This document shows, one piece after another, positions 1 to 8,005 of a stretch of DNA of 64,000 nt. The position numbers were made by a program, and so were the translations under genes. The notes under the pieces were generated by a model. That model did no database searches. It had not been told where the DNA came from and saw only the letters and a program-made list of their open reading frames with translations. Every line of letters begins with the position of its first letter. The first letter of the stretch is position 1. Source of the stretch: [Clostridium] symbiosum (lineage in GTDB: Bacteria > Bacillota > Clostridia > Lachnospirales > Lachnospiraceae). The stretch covers positions 186,001 through 250,000 of the forward strand of contig CP143946.1 of the NCBI GenBank assembly GCA_036419695.1, given 5' to 3'.

Positions 1-918
1 CCGATCAGCTTTTTCATGAAGACGGAGAACCTCATCACATTTGATACCGATGATTACATTGACGATATTAAAGAAGTGATGGCGAGCAAACGCCACCGCG
101 ATTTCCCGATTCTCGACAAGAACGGCAAGTATAAGGGAATGATATCCCGCCGGAACCTGCTGGGCGCCAGAGGGAAAAATGTAATACTTGTAGATCATAA
201 CGAGCGGAGCCAGGCCGTCGACGGTATAGAGAACGCCAATATCCTGGAGATCATCGATCATCACCGGCTCGGTACGGTGGAGACAATGGGACCGGTATTT
301 TTCAGGAACCAGCCGCTGGGCTGCACGGCCACAATCATTTATCAGATGTATAAAGAGGCCGGGGTTACCATTGAGAAAAAAATTGCAGGGCTGCTCTGCA
401 GCGCTATTATTTCCGATACGCTTCTCTTCCGCTCGCCGACCTGTACGCCGGTAGATAAAGATGCGGCTTTGAAGCTTGCAGCGATTGCAGAGATCGATGT
501 GGAACAGCATGCCAATAAGATGTTTGCCGCAGGAAGTAAACTGAAAGGCAAGAGTGACGCGGAAATCTTCTATCAGGATTTCAAGCGCTTTACGGCCGGA
601 AAGATTTCTTTCGGCGTGGGCCAGATTACATCCCTGAATTCCGGAGAACTGGATGAACTGAAAGACCGGATGTTATCGTATATGGACAGGGCCAGGGAAG
701 ACGAGAAGGTGGATATGATGTTCTTCATGCTGACCAATATCCTGACGGAGTCCACGGAGCTTATCTGCGATGGACAGGGGGCCGAACAACTGGCTGCCGA
801 CGCCTTCCACATCGGCGAGGGGGAAAGGGATACGGAAAGACATATTGTCAGCCTGCCGGGCGTTGTTTCGAGGAAAAAACAGCTTGTGCCGGGCCTGATG
901 GTAGCGACGGAACAATAG
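1..918 (+). CDS. CBS-domain family II (Mn-dependent) inorganic pyrophosphatase, 5' end missing
   Basis: The reading frame is open to the first base, so the gene begins before the window. The first 40 or so residues look like the end of a CBS domain (FPILDKNGKYKGMISRRNLL). They are followed by family II pyrophosphatase sequence with VDHNE and the diagnostic IIDHHRLG motif, which binds the metal pair, and then a DHHA2-type C-terminal domain with the SRKKQ substrate-binding motif. Family II enzymes hydrolyse pyrophosphate to phosphate in the cytoplasm. In CBS-containing members, adenine nucleotides bound by the CBS pair tune activity (family knowledge). The N-terminal DHH half and first CBS domain must lie upstream. 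A good terminator follows the stop codon. Confidence 0.92.
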   Translation, partial: PISFFMKTENLITFDTDDYIDDIKEVMASKRHRDFPILDKNGKYKGMISRRNLLGARGKNVILVDHNERSQAVDGIENANILEIIDHHRLGTVETMGPVFFRNQPLGCTATIIYQMYKEAGVTIEKKIAGLLCSAIISDTLLFRSPTCTPVDKDAALKLAAIAEIDVEQHANKMFAAGSKLKGKSDAEIFYQDFKRFTAGKISFGVGQITSLNSGELDELKDRMLSYMDRAREDEKVDMMFFMLTNILTESTELICDGQGAEQLAADAFHIGEGERDTERHIVSLPGVVSRKKQLVPGLMVATEQ

Positions 919-931
919 CTCAACTGGGAGG

Positions 932-962
932 AAATGAGGGTATACATTACCCTCATTTTTTG
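932..962 (+). terminator. Intrinsic terminator after the pyrophosphatase
   Basis: AAATGAGGGTA pairs with TACCCTCATTT around a 5-nt loop and runs into a T tract. It lies 14 bases past the pyrophosphatase stop codon. Confidence 0.85.
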
Positions 963-1003
963 TTATTATAAAAAGCAGGCCAACACTAAGAGGGATATGA
1001 TAA

Positions 1004-1741
1004 ATGAGGTATAAAAAAGATAACAGAGAAATAAAAAAAGATACGGAAAAACGGGAAAACAGTGGTATCAAAACAAGTAAAAAAGACAGTCTGAATGCCC
1101 TGGAAAGTCCCGTATCCCGGAAGGCGCAGTGGAAACCGGGAAATATGGTGTATCCGGTACCTGCCGTTATGGTGACGGTTGCGGATCGGGACGGGGTGAG
1201 CAATATTATTACAATCGCCTGGACCGGCACGGTTTGTACCAACCCGCCGATGGCCTATATATCGGTCAGACCGGAACGCCATTCATACGGGATGCTGAAG
1301 GAGTCGGGAGAATTTGTCATCAATCTGACGACGGAGAAGCTGGTCCATGCAACCGACTACTGCGGAGTCAAATCGGGACGGGATACGGATAAATGGAAAG
1401 ATACGGGACTTACCCCCATTCCGGCGCAGGTGGTCGGCGCTCCACTGATTAAGGAGAGCCCCGTCAATATTGAGTGCCGTGTAACGGAGGTAAAGGAACT
1501 GGGGTCCCACCATATGTTCCTGGCCGAAGTGGTGGCCGTAGATGTGGATGAGGCCTATCTGGATGAGAAGGGCAAGTTTGAGCTGCACAAAGCGGCGCCG
1601 ATTGTCTATTCCCACGGAGAATATTATGGACTTTCCAGTCTTCTGGGAACGTTCGGCTACAGCATAAGAAAAAAGATGGTGTCCGTAAAAGACGGAAGAA
1701 AAAAGACGGGAGGAAAGCATGGCAGACAACAGGGACGTTAA
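1004..1741 (+). CDS. Flavin reductase family protein (FMN-binding split barrel)
   Basis: A 245-residue protein. The first 45 or so residues are rich in Lys and Glu and probably disordered. The rest matches the flavin-reductase-like split barrel: PVPAVMVTVAD, then TIAWTGTVCTNPPMAYISVRPERHSY and GEFVINL, the segment that holds FMN in this family. These proteins bind FMN and often pass electrons to a partner; the partner is not evident here. The ATG has only a weak upstream ribosome binding site, so a later start is possible. The 3' end overlaps shikimate kinase by 23 bases, which implies co-transcription. Confidence 0.85.
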   Translation: MRYKKDNREIKKDTEKRENSGIKTSKKDSLNALESPVSRKAQWKPGNMVYPVPAVMVTVADRDGVSNIITIAWTGTVCTNPPMAYISVRPERHSYGMLKESGEFVINLTTEKLVHATDYCGVKSGRDTDKWKDTGLTPIPAQVVGAPLIKESPVNIECRVTEVKELGSHHMFLAEVVAVDVDEAYLDEKGKFELHKAAPIVYSHGEYYGLSSLLGTFGYSIRKKMVSVKDGRKKTGGKHGRQQGR

Positions 1742-2288
1742 GGCGGAAACGGAGATAGAAGCGCGCAGCACGGGAAACAACATAACATTGATTGGTATGC
1801 CGGCGGCAGGAAAGAGCACGGTTGGAGTGCTTCTCGCCAAGCGCCTCGGTTACTCCTTCATCGACGTGGATATCGTAATTCAGGAAGAAAAGGGAAAACT
1901 GCTGAAAGAAATTATTAAAGAACAGGGCCTCGACGGATTTATGGAGGTAGAAAACCAGGTCAATGCGGGACTGAAAGCAAACCGCGCCGTAATCGCCCCC
2001 GGAGGAAGTGTCATCTACGGGAAAGAGGCGATGGAAAACCTGAGATCCCTGGGACCGGTCGTGTATCTCAAAATCAGCTATGAGGAACTCCTCAGCAGGC
2101 TTGGAGATGTGGTTGACCGCGGGGTTGTCCTGAAGGACGGAATGACGCTCAAAGATCTCTATGAAGAAAGAATTACATATTTTGAGAAGTACGCCGATAT
2201 CACCATAGATGAGGAAGGGAAGGAATTGGGTTCAGTCGTGGATGAACTCCGTGAAATGATGGAAGAAAGAGGACTGGCACTGGGATAA
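1719..2288 (+). CDS. aroK: Shikimate kinase
   Basis: Phosphorylates shikimate to shikimate 3-phosphate with ATP, step five of chorismate synthesis. The P-loop GMPAAGKST lies at residues 26-34, followed by FIDVD (shikimate-binding Asp) and the APGGSVIY segment, equivalent to the conserved GGG region. The length of 189 residues is normal, with about 20 extra N-terminal residues. The start is chosen from GGGAGG eight bases upstream of ATG. It overlaps the flavin reductase gene, so the two are probably translationally coupled. It is the only clearly biosynthetic aromatic-pathway gene here; the dehydroquinate dehydratase at 54.7 kb and the shikimate-dehydrogenase-like gene at 25.8 kb are far away. 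Confidence 0.88.
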   Translation: MADNRDVKAETEIEARSTGNNITLIGMPAAGKSTVGVLLAKRLGYSFIDVDIVIQEEKGKLLKEIIKEQGLDGFMEVENQVNAGLKANRAVIAPGGSVIYGKEAMENLRSLGPVVYLKISYEELLSRLGDVVDRGVVLKDGMTLKDLYEERITYFEKYADITIDEEGKELGSVVDELREMMEERGLALG

Positions 2289-2409
2289 GAGGATAGAGAC
2301 CGGTACAGTCAGGGTCAGGAAAGCCGGATCAGTGAAACCGGGCTGATGTGGGCCTTTGGAACAGGCAGGTTTAAAATAACCGGGTCAGATATGGCCGGTT
2401 TCAGTACAT

Positions 2410-2427
2410 GGCGGCAGGGGTGCCGCC
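2410..2427 (+). other. GC hairpin in the leader of the sulfite-reductase-like gene
   Basis: GGCGGCA, a GGGG loop, then TGCCGCC: a perfect 7-bp stem about 60 bases before the next start codon. There is no T run, so it is not a standard terminator. The approximately 200-bp gap shows no T-box or SAM-riboswitch signature that I can recognise. Confidence 0.35.
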
Positions 2428-2489
2428 GTATACGGTGTGAGTGGGATAGGAATACATAAGAATATATATTAAAGAGAGGGAATATACAA

Positions 2490-3854
2490 ATGAACAAACA
2501 GAAGTTACGCCACTACTATCTTGAAAAGGACTACAACTGTGCAGAGACGGTGCTTCGTGTAGCAAATGAGGAATACGATCTGGGGCTGAATGAGGATTCA
2601 TTCCGGCTGGTCAGCGGATTCGGTGGCGGAATGGGCTGCGGAGAGACCTGCGGGGCGCTCAGCAGCGCGATGGCGGTTATCAGCATGTTTCTCGTGGAGG
2701 ACAGGGCGCATGCCACGGAAGGTTTTAAACAGAAATGTGCGGAGTTCTGCCGGAGCTTTGAGCGGGAACTGGGAAGTACCAAGTGTTCCGTTCTGAAGGA
2801 CATCTATAGCGTGGAAGAGAGCAGATGCCTGAAGACGGTAGAACTCTCATACAGCCTCCTGGAGAATTTCCTGGTGGGGGAGGGCCTCATCGAGGCAGAG
2901 AAAAAAGGCGTTACGGTGAGCCCGGAGGATATTACAAGGGTCAAGGCGCTGGGATTTTTACATAATAAAGGAACCGATTGTTTCAACGGCCGAATTGTCA
3001 CAAGAAACGGAAAAATAACGGCGGCAGAAAATGCCAAGATAGCGGAGGCGGCAGAAAAATACGGTGACGGACATATCGCGATGACCACACGCCTTACGAT
3101 GGAGGTAACGGGAATTTCTTATGAGAACATCGAGCCGTTCAGGGAGTGTCTGGCAGAGGTAGGACTGGAGACGGGAGGAACCGGTTCCAAGGTGCGTCCG
3201 GTTGTTTCCTGCAAGGGAACGACATGCCAGTACGGACTATGCGATACATTTGCCCTGTCCGATAAGGTTCATAAGAGGTTTTACAAGGGATACCGGGGCG
3301 TCAAACTGCCTCATAAGTTCAAAATAGCAATAGGCGGATGTCCAAATAACTGCGTAAAACCGAGTCTGAATGATTTCGGTATCGTAGGCCAGAACGTGCC
3401 GGCGGCCGATCCGGAACTTTGCCGCGGCTGCAATACATGTACGGTAGTCGACGCCTGTCCGGTGGGAGCTGCGGTATTGAATGACGGCGGTATCGCGGTA
3501 CAGGAAGACCAGTGTAACAACTGCGGCCGCTGTGTTGGCGAATGCCCGTTCGGCGCCATGAAATCCTCCTTTGAGGGCTACAAAGCCGTAATTGGGGGAA
3601 GATGGGGCAAGAAAATCGCCAAAGGACGCCCGGTGAGAACGGTTTTCAAATCGGAAGACGAAGTGCTTGACGCACTGGAGAAGGCCATCCTTCTGTTCCG
3701 GGAACAGGGAAAAACGGGGGAGCGTTTCTCCGATACGATAGAAAGACTCGGATTTGACAACGTGGAAGCACAGCTTCTGGACAACGGACTTCTGGAGCGG
3801 AAGGAAGAAATTATCAATGCCCAGGTGCACCTCAAAGGAGGGGCAACCTGTTAA
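2490..3854 (+). CDS. C_GCAxxG_C_C domain fused to a siroheme/4Fe-4S sulfite-reductase-like and ferredoxin protein
   Basis: Three parts are visible in 454 residues. Residues 1-140 carry the C_GCAxxG_C_C pattern (Cys17 in NCAETV, Cys50 and Cys54 in GCGETC, then further Cys). Residues about 185-300 match the nitrite/sulfite reductase family, with the clustered cysteines SCKGTTCQYGLC and GGCPNNC that carry the coupled 4Fe-4S and siroheme. Residues about 310-360 form a two-cluster ferredoxin (CRGCNTC...CP and CNNCGRC...CP). This resembles the catalytic subunit of anaerobic sulfite reductase (AsrC type). Cysteine synthase follows, so assimilation of sulfite to sulfide for cysteine is the simplest role. 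A strong GAGAGGG precedes the ATG. No separate flavin or diaphorase subunit is adjacent, so the electron donor is unknown. Confidence 0.82.
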   Translation: MNKQKLRHYYLEKDYNCAETVLRVANEEYDLGLNEDSFRLVSGFGGGMGCGETCGALSSAMAVISMFLVEDRAHATEGFKQKCAEFCRSFERELGSTKCSVLKDIYSVEESRCLKTVELSYSLLENFLVGEGLIEAEKKGVTVSPEDITRVKALGFLHNKGTDCFNGRIVTRNGKITAAENAKIAEAAEKYGDGHIAMTTRLTMEVTGISYENIEPFRECLAEVGLETGGTGSKVRPVVSCKGTTCQYGLCDTFALSDKVHKRFYKGYRGVKLPHKFKIAIGGCPNNCVKPSLNDFGIVGQNVPAADPELCRGCNTCTVVDACPVGAAVLNDGGIAVQEDQCNNCGRCVGECPFGAMKSSFEGYKAVIGGRWGKKIAKGRPVRTVFKSEDEVLDALEKAILLFREQGKTGERFSDTIERLGFDNVEAQLLDNGLLERKEEIINAQVHLKGGATC

Positions 3855-3937
3855 TATCCGTATAAGGAACGTATGATATAGCAGACGGTAAAATGTGATG
3901 GCGGGCAGCCGCAGATCAGGAAAAGGAGAGAATTGCC

Positions 3938-4867
3938 ATGGGAAGAATTTATCAGGGAATTGAAGAACTTGTAGGCCATACACCGCTTGTCGGTCTGAGA
4001 AGACTGGCGGCGCAGGAAGGGGCAAAGGCAGAAATTCTTGCAAAGCTCGAATGCTATAACCCGGCAGGAAGCGCCAAGGACAGAGTGGGGCTTCAGATGA
4101 TACTGGACGCGGAAGAAGCGGGAATCCTGAAAGAAGGCTCGGTTATCATTGAGCCGACCAGCGGCAACACGGGCGTCGGCCTGGCGGCCGTAGCGGCTGC
4201 AAGAGGATACAGAACCATCATCATCATGCCGGACAGCATGAGCATGGAACGCAGGATGCTCCTTACGGCACACGGCGCGGAGCTGATCCTGACGGAGGGA
4301 AAGAAAGGAATGCCGGGGGCGATACAGAAAGCCGAGGAACTTCAGAAAACGGTGGAAAACAGCTGGATTGCCGGGCAGTTTGTCAATCCCTCCAACCCGG
4401 GGGCGCATTACAGAAGCACGGGCCCGGAGGTTTGGGAAGATACGGACGGAGGTGTGGATATCTTTGTGGCAACGGTGGGAACCGGTGGAACACTTACGGG
4501 AACCGGGCGCTACCTGAAGGAGAAAAATCCGTCCATCCATGTGGTTGCCGTGGAGCCGGTGAAATCTCCGGTGCTTTCGGGCGGAGTTCCGGGACCTCAT
4601 GGAATCCAGGGAATTGGCGCAGGATTTATCCCGGAAATCCTGGATACCGGAATTTACGATGAAATTATGCTGGCCCAGGAAGAGGATGCCTACCGGATGA
4701 GCAGGCTGATGTCGGCTAAAGAGGGATTTCTTGTGGGGATTTCTTCCGGCGCAGCCCTCTGGGCGGCCGTAGAACTGGCTAAACGGCCGGAGAATGAAGG
4801 CAAGAAAATTGTGGTAGTTCTTCCCGACACCGGAGAACGCTATTTATCGACGGATCTGTTTAAATAA
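3938..4867 (+). CDS. cysK: Cysteine synthase A (O-acetylserine sulfhydrylase)
   Basis: Makes cysteine from O-acetylserine and sulfide using PLP. The Schiff-base lysine is Lys47 in NPAGSAKDR. The substrate loop TSGNTG and the phosphate-cradling GTGGTLTG are intact, and 309 residues is the usual length. A good AAAAGGAGAG precedes the ATG. It lies 83 bases after the sulfite-reductase-like gene and 23 bases before the cysteine desulfidase, with no terminator between, so the three form a sulfur unit in which sulfide is both fixed into and released from cysteine. Confidence 0.95.
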   Translation: MGRIYQGIEELVGHTPLVGLRRLAAQEGAKAEILAKLECYNPAGSAKDRVGLQMILDAEEAGILKEGSVIIEPTSGNTGVGLAAVAAARGYRTIIIMPDSMSMERRMLLTAHGAELILTEGKKGMPGAIQKAEELQKTVENSWIAGQFVNPSNPGAHYRSTGPEVWEDTDGGVDIFVATVGTGGTLTGTGRYLKEKNPSIHVVAVEPVKSPVLSGGVPGPHGIQGIGAGFIPEILDTGIYDEIMLAQEEDAYRMSRLMSAKEGFLVGISSGAALWAAVELAKRPENEGKKIVVVLPDTGERYLSTDLFK

Positions 4868-4890
4868 TTCGGCGGAAGGGGATTTACAGG

Positions 4891-6168
4891 ATGGAAAAAA
4901 ACGATATCTGTTATAAGACCTATGTGGAGATATTGGAACGCGAGCTGGTTCCGGCAATGGGATGCACGGAGCCGATTGCCCTTGCCTACTGCAGCGCAAA
5001 GGCGAGAGCCGTGCTGGGAGCGCTGCCGGATAAAGTGCTGGTGGAAGTCAGCGGCAATATTGTCAAAAACGTCAAGAGCGTTATTGTGCCCAACTCCGGA
5101 GGCCGCCGGGGCATCGAAGCTGCCGCAGCCGCAGGTATCCTTGCGGGCAGGGAAGATCTGGAACTGGAGGTTCTTTCAAAGGTAACAGAAGAGCAGAAAG
5201 CTGGTCTGGGAGCCTATATGGAGACGGCCGAAATTACGGTGGAGCCGCTCGACACACCTTATCTTCTGGATATGGCGGTGACCGTGGAGAAAGACGGTTC
5301 CACCGCGCGGGTGCGGATCGCACAGGAACATACCAATATTGTGCAGATCAGTAAAAACGGCGAGATTCTCTTTGAGAAGACGGCGGGCGAGGAGGACGAA
5401 GAGTACGTTCCCGACTATTCCCTGCTGACCATTGAGAAGATCTATGATTTTGCAGATACTGCGGATCTTCAGGATGTAAAGGCAGTCCTGGACCGTCAGA
5501 TTGAATATAATACGGCTATCGCGGAAGAGGGCCTGCGCGGGGATTACGGCGCCAACATTGGCCGCGTCCTGATGGAAGAGTACGGAGACCGGATCGAGAA
5601 CCGGGCCAAAGCCATGGCGGCAGCCGGTTCCGACGCCAGGATGAACGGCTGTGATCTGCCCGTTATCATCAATTCAGGCAGTGGGAACCAGGGAATGACG
5701 GCGTCTCTCCCGGTGATTGAGTATGCGAAGGAGCTTCAGAGCGGCAGTGAAAAACTCTACCGCGCCCTTCTGCTGTCCAACCTCGTCACACTGCATCAGA
5801 AGACCGGAATCGGCCGTCTGTCCGCCTACTGCGGCGCAGTCAGCGCGGGAGCCGGGGCCGGGGCCGGAATCGCCTATCTGGAAGGCGGCAGCCTGGAGGT
5901 CATTGCCCACACGCTGGTCAATGCCCTGGCCATTACATCGGGAATCGTCTGCGACGGGGCCAAGGCATCCTGTGCGGCCAAGATTGCGGTGGCGGTGGAC
6001 ACCGGAATCCTGGGATACAAGATGTTTCAGAGGGGCCAGCAGTTCTACGGCGGAGACGGGCTTGTGGCAAAAGGGGTGGAAAATACCATCCGCAATATCG
6101 GCCGCCTTGGCAAAGACGGAATGCGTGAGACGGATAAAGAGATCATAAGAATCATGACAGAGTGTTAA
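4891..6168 (+). CDS. L-cysteine desulfidase / UPF0597 family (CyuA-like)
   Basis: A 425-residue member of the UPF0597 (YhaM/CyuA) family, related to the alpha subunit of Fe-S serine dehydratase. The family releases sulfide, ammonia and pyruvate from cysteine and uses an oxygen-sensitive 4Fe-4S cluster. Visible marks are ELVPAMGCTEPIALAY near the N-terminus, the GNIVKN and VPNSGG segments, NSGSGNQG in the middle and GIVCDGAKASCAAK near the end; the cysteines in these are candidate cluster ligands. It is the last gene of the sulfur unit with cysteine synthase. Serine dehydratase activity is the main alternative. Confidence 0.85.
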   Translation: MEKNDICYKTYVEILERELVPAMGCTEPIALAYCSAKARAVLGALPDKVLVEVSGNIVKNVKSVIVPNSGGRRGIEAAAAAGILAGREDLELEVLSKVTEEQKAGLGAYMETAEITVEPLDTPYLLDMAVTVEKDGSTARVRIAQEHTNIVQISKNGEILFEKTAGEEDEEYVPDYSLLTIEKIYDFADTADLQDVKAVLDRQIEYNTAIAEEGLRGDYGANIGRVLMEEYGDRIENRAKAMAAAGSDARMNGCDLPVIINSGSGNQGMTASLPVIEYAKELQSGSEKLYRALLLSNLVTLHQKTGIGRLSAYCGAVSAGAGAGAGIAYLEGGSLEVIAHTLVNALAITSGIVCDGAKASCAAKIAVAVDTGILGYKMFQRGQQFYGGDGLVAKGVENTIRNIGRLGKDGMRETDKEIIRIMTEC

Positions 6169-6219
6169 GCTTCCGAATCACGGCCCTGCTAAGCTTTTGT
6201 TAAGCTCCTGCGTAAACTA

Positions 6220-6251
6220 TTGCCGTCAGGCTGCATATCCTGTAATATAAT
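6220..6251 (+). promoter_or_regulatory. Possible promoter of the leader-peptide/CNNM transcript
   Basis: A perfect -10 box TATAAT ends this element. The best -35 candidate is TTGCCG, but its 20-base spacer is longer than ideal. It lies about 60 bases before the putative leader ORF. Confidence 0.4.
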
Positions 6252-6311
6252 GGTGCAGCAACGATATCGCTGCCCAATGCGGCGGCAGATCAAGAAGGAG
6301 TGTTATACAGG

Positions 6312-6371
6312 ATGGACGACAGCGCACCAGACGCTGATGCGGAAAATAATAATTTAAATATTGAGCCATAA
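6312..6371 (+). CDS. Possible 19-residue acidic leader peptide
   Basis: ATG with AAGGAG 11 bases upstream encodes MDDSAPDADAENNNLNIEP and stops three bases before a 17-bp hairpin. Six of 19 residues are Asp or Glu, and the peptide ends Glu-Pro-stop. Acidic/proline nascent chains destabilise ribosomes at low Mg2+ (known for MgtL), and terminal Pro-stop slows release in several arrest peptides. Together with the CNNM-type transporter gene downstream, this suggests a translation-sensing attenuator. No homologue is recognised, and chance cannot be excluded for so short a frame. Confidence 0.45.
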   Translation: MDDSAPDADAENNNLNIEP

Positions 6372-6374
6372 AGT

Positions 6375-6415
6375 AAAGGCGCGATCTGCTTTTTAAGAAG
6401 CAGATTGTGCCTTTT
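6375..6415 (+). terminator. Terminator-like hairpin (candidate attenuator) before the CNNM gene
   Basis: AAAGGCGCGATCTGCTT pairs with AAGCAGATTGTGCCTTT over 17 bp, including two G-U pairs, around a 6-nt loop, and ends in TTTT. It lies between the leader ORF stop and the GTG start of the transporter. A ribosome halted on the leader stop codon would cover the base of the stem. Confidence 0.65.
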
Positions 6416-6452
6416 CGCGCTCAAAATATAAAAATGAAAAGGAGAGATTAAA

Positions 6453-7793
6453 GTGGGAGAATTACCACAACAACTGATTGTGCAGGCGGCGCTTATCATG
6501 TTAAATGCTTTTTTTGCCGCAACGGAGATTGCCGTGATATCATTAAATACGGCAAAATTGAGGAGAATGCAGGAAAACGGCGACAAGACGGCCGGGAGAC
6601 TGCTTAAGATGGCGGAGGAGCCGGCAGGTTTCCTCTCAACGATACAGATAGGAATCACCCTGGCGGGATTTCTGGGAAGTGCGTTTGCTGCGGAAAACTT
6701 CTCGGATATCCTGACGAACTGGATCTACAACGGTCTCGGCTTCAGGGCGCTGCCGGAAAGCGCGCTCGATACGGTTTCCGTTATTGTAATTACCATTATT
6801 CTGTCTTATTTTACGCTGATTTTCGGAGAACTGGTGCCCAAACGTATTGCGATGCAGAAACCGTATGAGGTGGCGAAAATCGCCAGCGGGCCCGTGTCGG
6901 CCATTGCGTTCGGCATGAAACCGGTAATCGCTTTCCTGGCTTTTTCAACCAACACGACGCTTAAGCTTCTCCGCATGAAGACCGAGGCGCAGGAAGAGCA
7001 GGTGACGGAAGACGAGATCCGTATGATGATAGATCTGGGAAAAGAGAACGGAGCCATCGATGAGGAAGAAAAAGAGTGGCTTCAGAATGTATTTGAATTT
7101 AACGACACCTCCGTACAGGAGGCCATGACGCGGGAATTTGAGGTGGAATCCCTCTGTATCGACGACACGGAGGAGGAGATTGTGGAGAAAATCCGGGATA
7201 CCGGTCTGTCCCGCTTCCCCGTATATGATGAAGAAGGCCGCGAGATACTGGGCATTCTCTATTCCAGAGAATACCTTTTAAATATGAGAACTGATAAGAA
7301 GCCGTTGAAAGAACTGCTGCATGAGGCATATTTTGTGCCCGAATCCATCCATACAGACCAGTTGTTCCGCGATATGCAGTCAAAAAAGATACATATGGCG
7401 ATCGTTGTGGATGAGTACGGGGAGGTAGCCGGTATTATCACACTGGAAGACCTTTTAGAGGAAATTGTAGGAAATATTTATGATGAGTTTGATGCGGAGG
7501 AGGAGCCTGAGATTGAGCAGGTGGAAGAAAACCTCTGGCGTTTTCCGGGAAGCACGCTGATTAAGGAGGTATCGGAAACGCTTGACGTGGCTCTTCCGGA
7601 GCCGGATGATTACGAGACAATAGGCGGTCTGGTCTTAAGCCGCCTGAATACAATTCCGGCCGACGGCACAACCCTGGATGTGGAGGCCGACGGCCTTGGA
7701 ATCCACGTGGAACAGATTAAAAATATGAGAATTGAAACCGTGCTCGTGAAAAAACTGGAGCAGGAACAGGAGGCGATGAGAAAAAGCGGCTGA
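6453..7793 (+). CDS. CNNM/CorC (hemolysin-C family) transporter: DUF21, CBS pair, CorC_HlyC
   Basis: A 446-residue membrane protein with the standard order. Residues 1-190 are a DUF21 membrane domain with hydrophobic helices and the family's PxxG-type kink near GELVPKRIA. A CBS pair follows (REFEVESL..., then IHMAIVVDEYGEVAGIITLEDLLEEIVG), and the last 80 or so residues are a CorC_HlyC domain (FPGSTLI...YETIGGLVLSRL). Bacterial members export Mg2+ or confer Mg/Co resistance, sensing Mg-ATP through the CBS pair. The GTG start is set by AAAAGGAG nine bases upstream. The preceding acidic leader ORF and hairpin suggest attenuation control. Confidence 0.88.
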   Translation: MGELPQQLIVQAALIMLNAFFAATEIAVISLNTAKLRRMQENGDKTAGRLLKMAEEPAGFLSTIQIGITLAGFLGSAFAAENFSDILTNWIYNGLGFRALPESALDTVSVIVITIILSYFTLIFGELVPKRIAMQKPYEVAKIASGPVSAIAFGMKPVIAFLAFSTNTTLKLLRMKTEAQEEQVTEDEIRMMIDLGKENGAIDEEEKEWLQNVFEFNDTSVQEAMTREFEVESLCIDDTEEEIVEKIRDTGLSRFPVYDEEGREILGILYSREYLLNMRTDKKPLKELLHEAYFVPESIHTDQLFRDMQSKKIHMAIVVDEYGEVAGIITLEDLLEEIVGNIYDEFDAEEEPEIEQVEENLWRFPGSTLIKEVSETLDVALPEPDDYETIGGLVLSRLNTIPADGTTLDVEADGLGIHVEQIKNMRIETVLVKKLEQEQEAMRKSG

Positions 7794-7906
7794 GTATAAG
7801 CAAACATTTATTATTGTTATAAAATAAAAATAATAGTTGCAAATATGCCGGAAAAGAAATAAAATAGAAAAAGGTGAAATTTTAACAGTATATTAACAGA
7901 TGAACG

Positions 7907-7952
7907 GGGTATGCAAAGAGGCAGCACTTGAATATTTGCATACCCTTTTTTT
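7907..7952 (+). terminator. Intrinsic terminator after the CNNM gene
   Basis: GGGTATGCAAA pairs with TTTGCATACCC and is followed by seven T. It lies 113 bases past the CNNM stop and 53 before the DUF1576 gene, so it could also attenuate the latter. Confidence 0.85.
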
Positions 7953-8005
7953 GAAGGTGGTGAGGAGTGAGGATCACATCCGCACCATAGAAAGGCAGTG
8001 TATTT

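Noticed and set aside
2289..2489. T-box or SAM riboswitch before the sulfur genes
   Set aside because: No T-box sequence (GGTGGNACCGCG type) or S-box core is present; only a simple GC hairpin.
5717..6148. 143-codon frame inside the cysteine desulfidase gene
   Set aside because: Shadow of a clear coding region; Arg/Pro-rich composition typical of an out-of-frame read.
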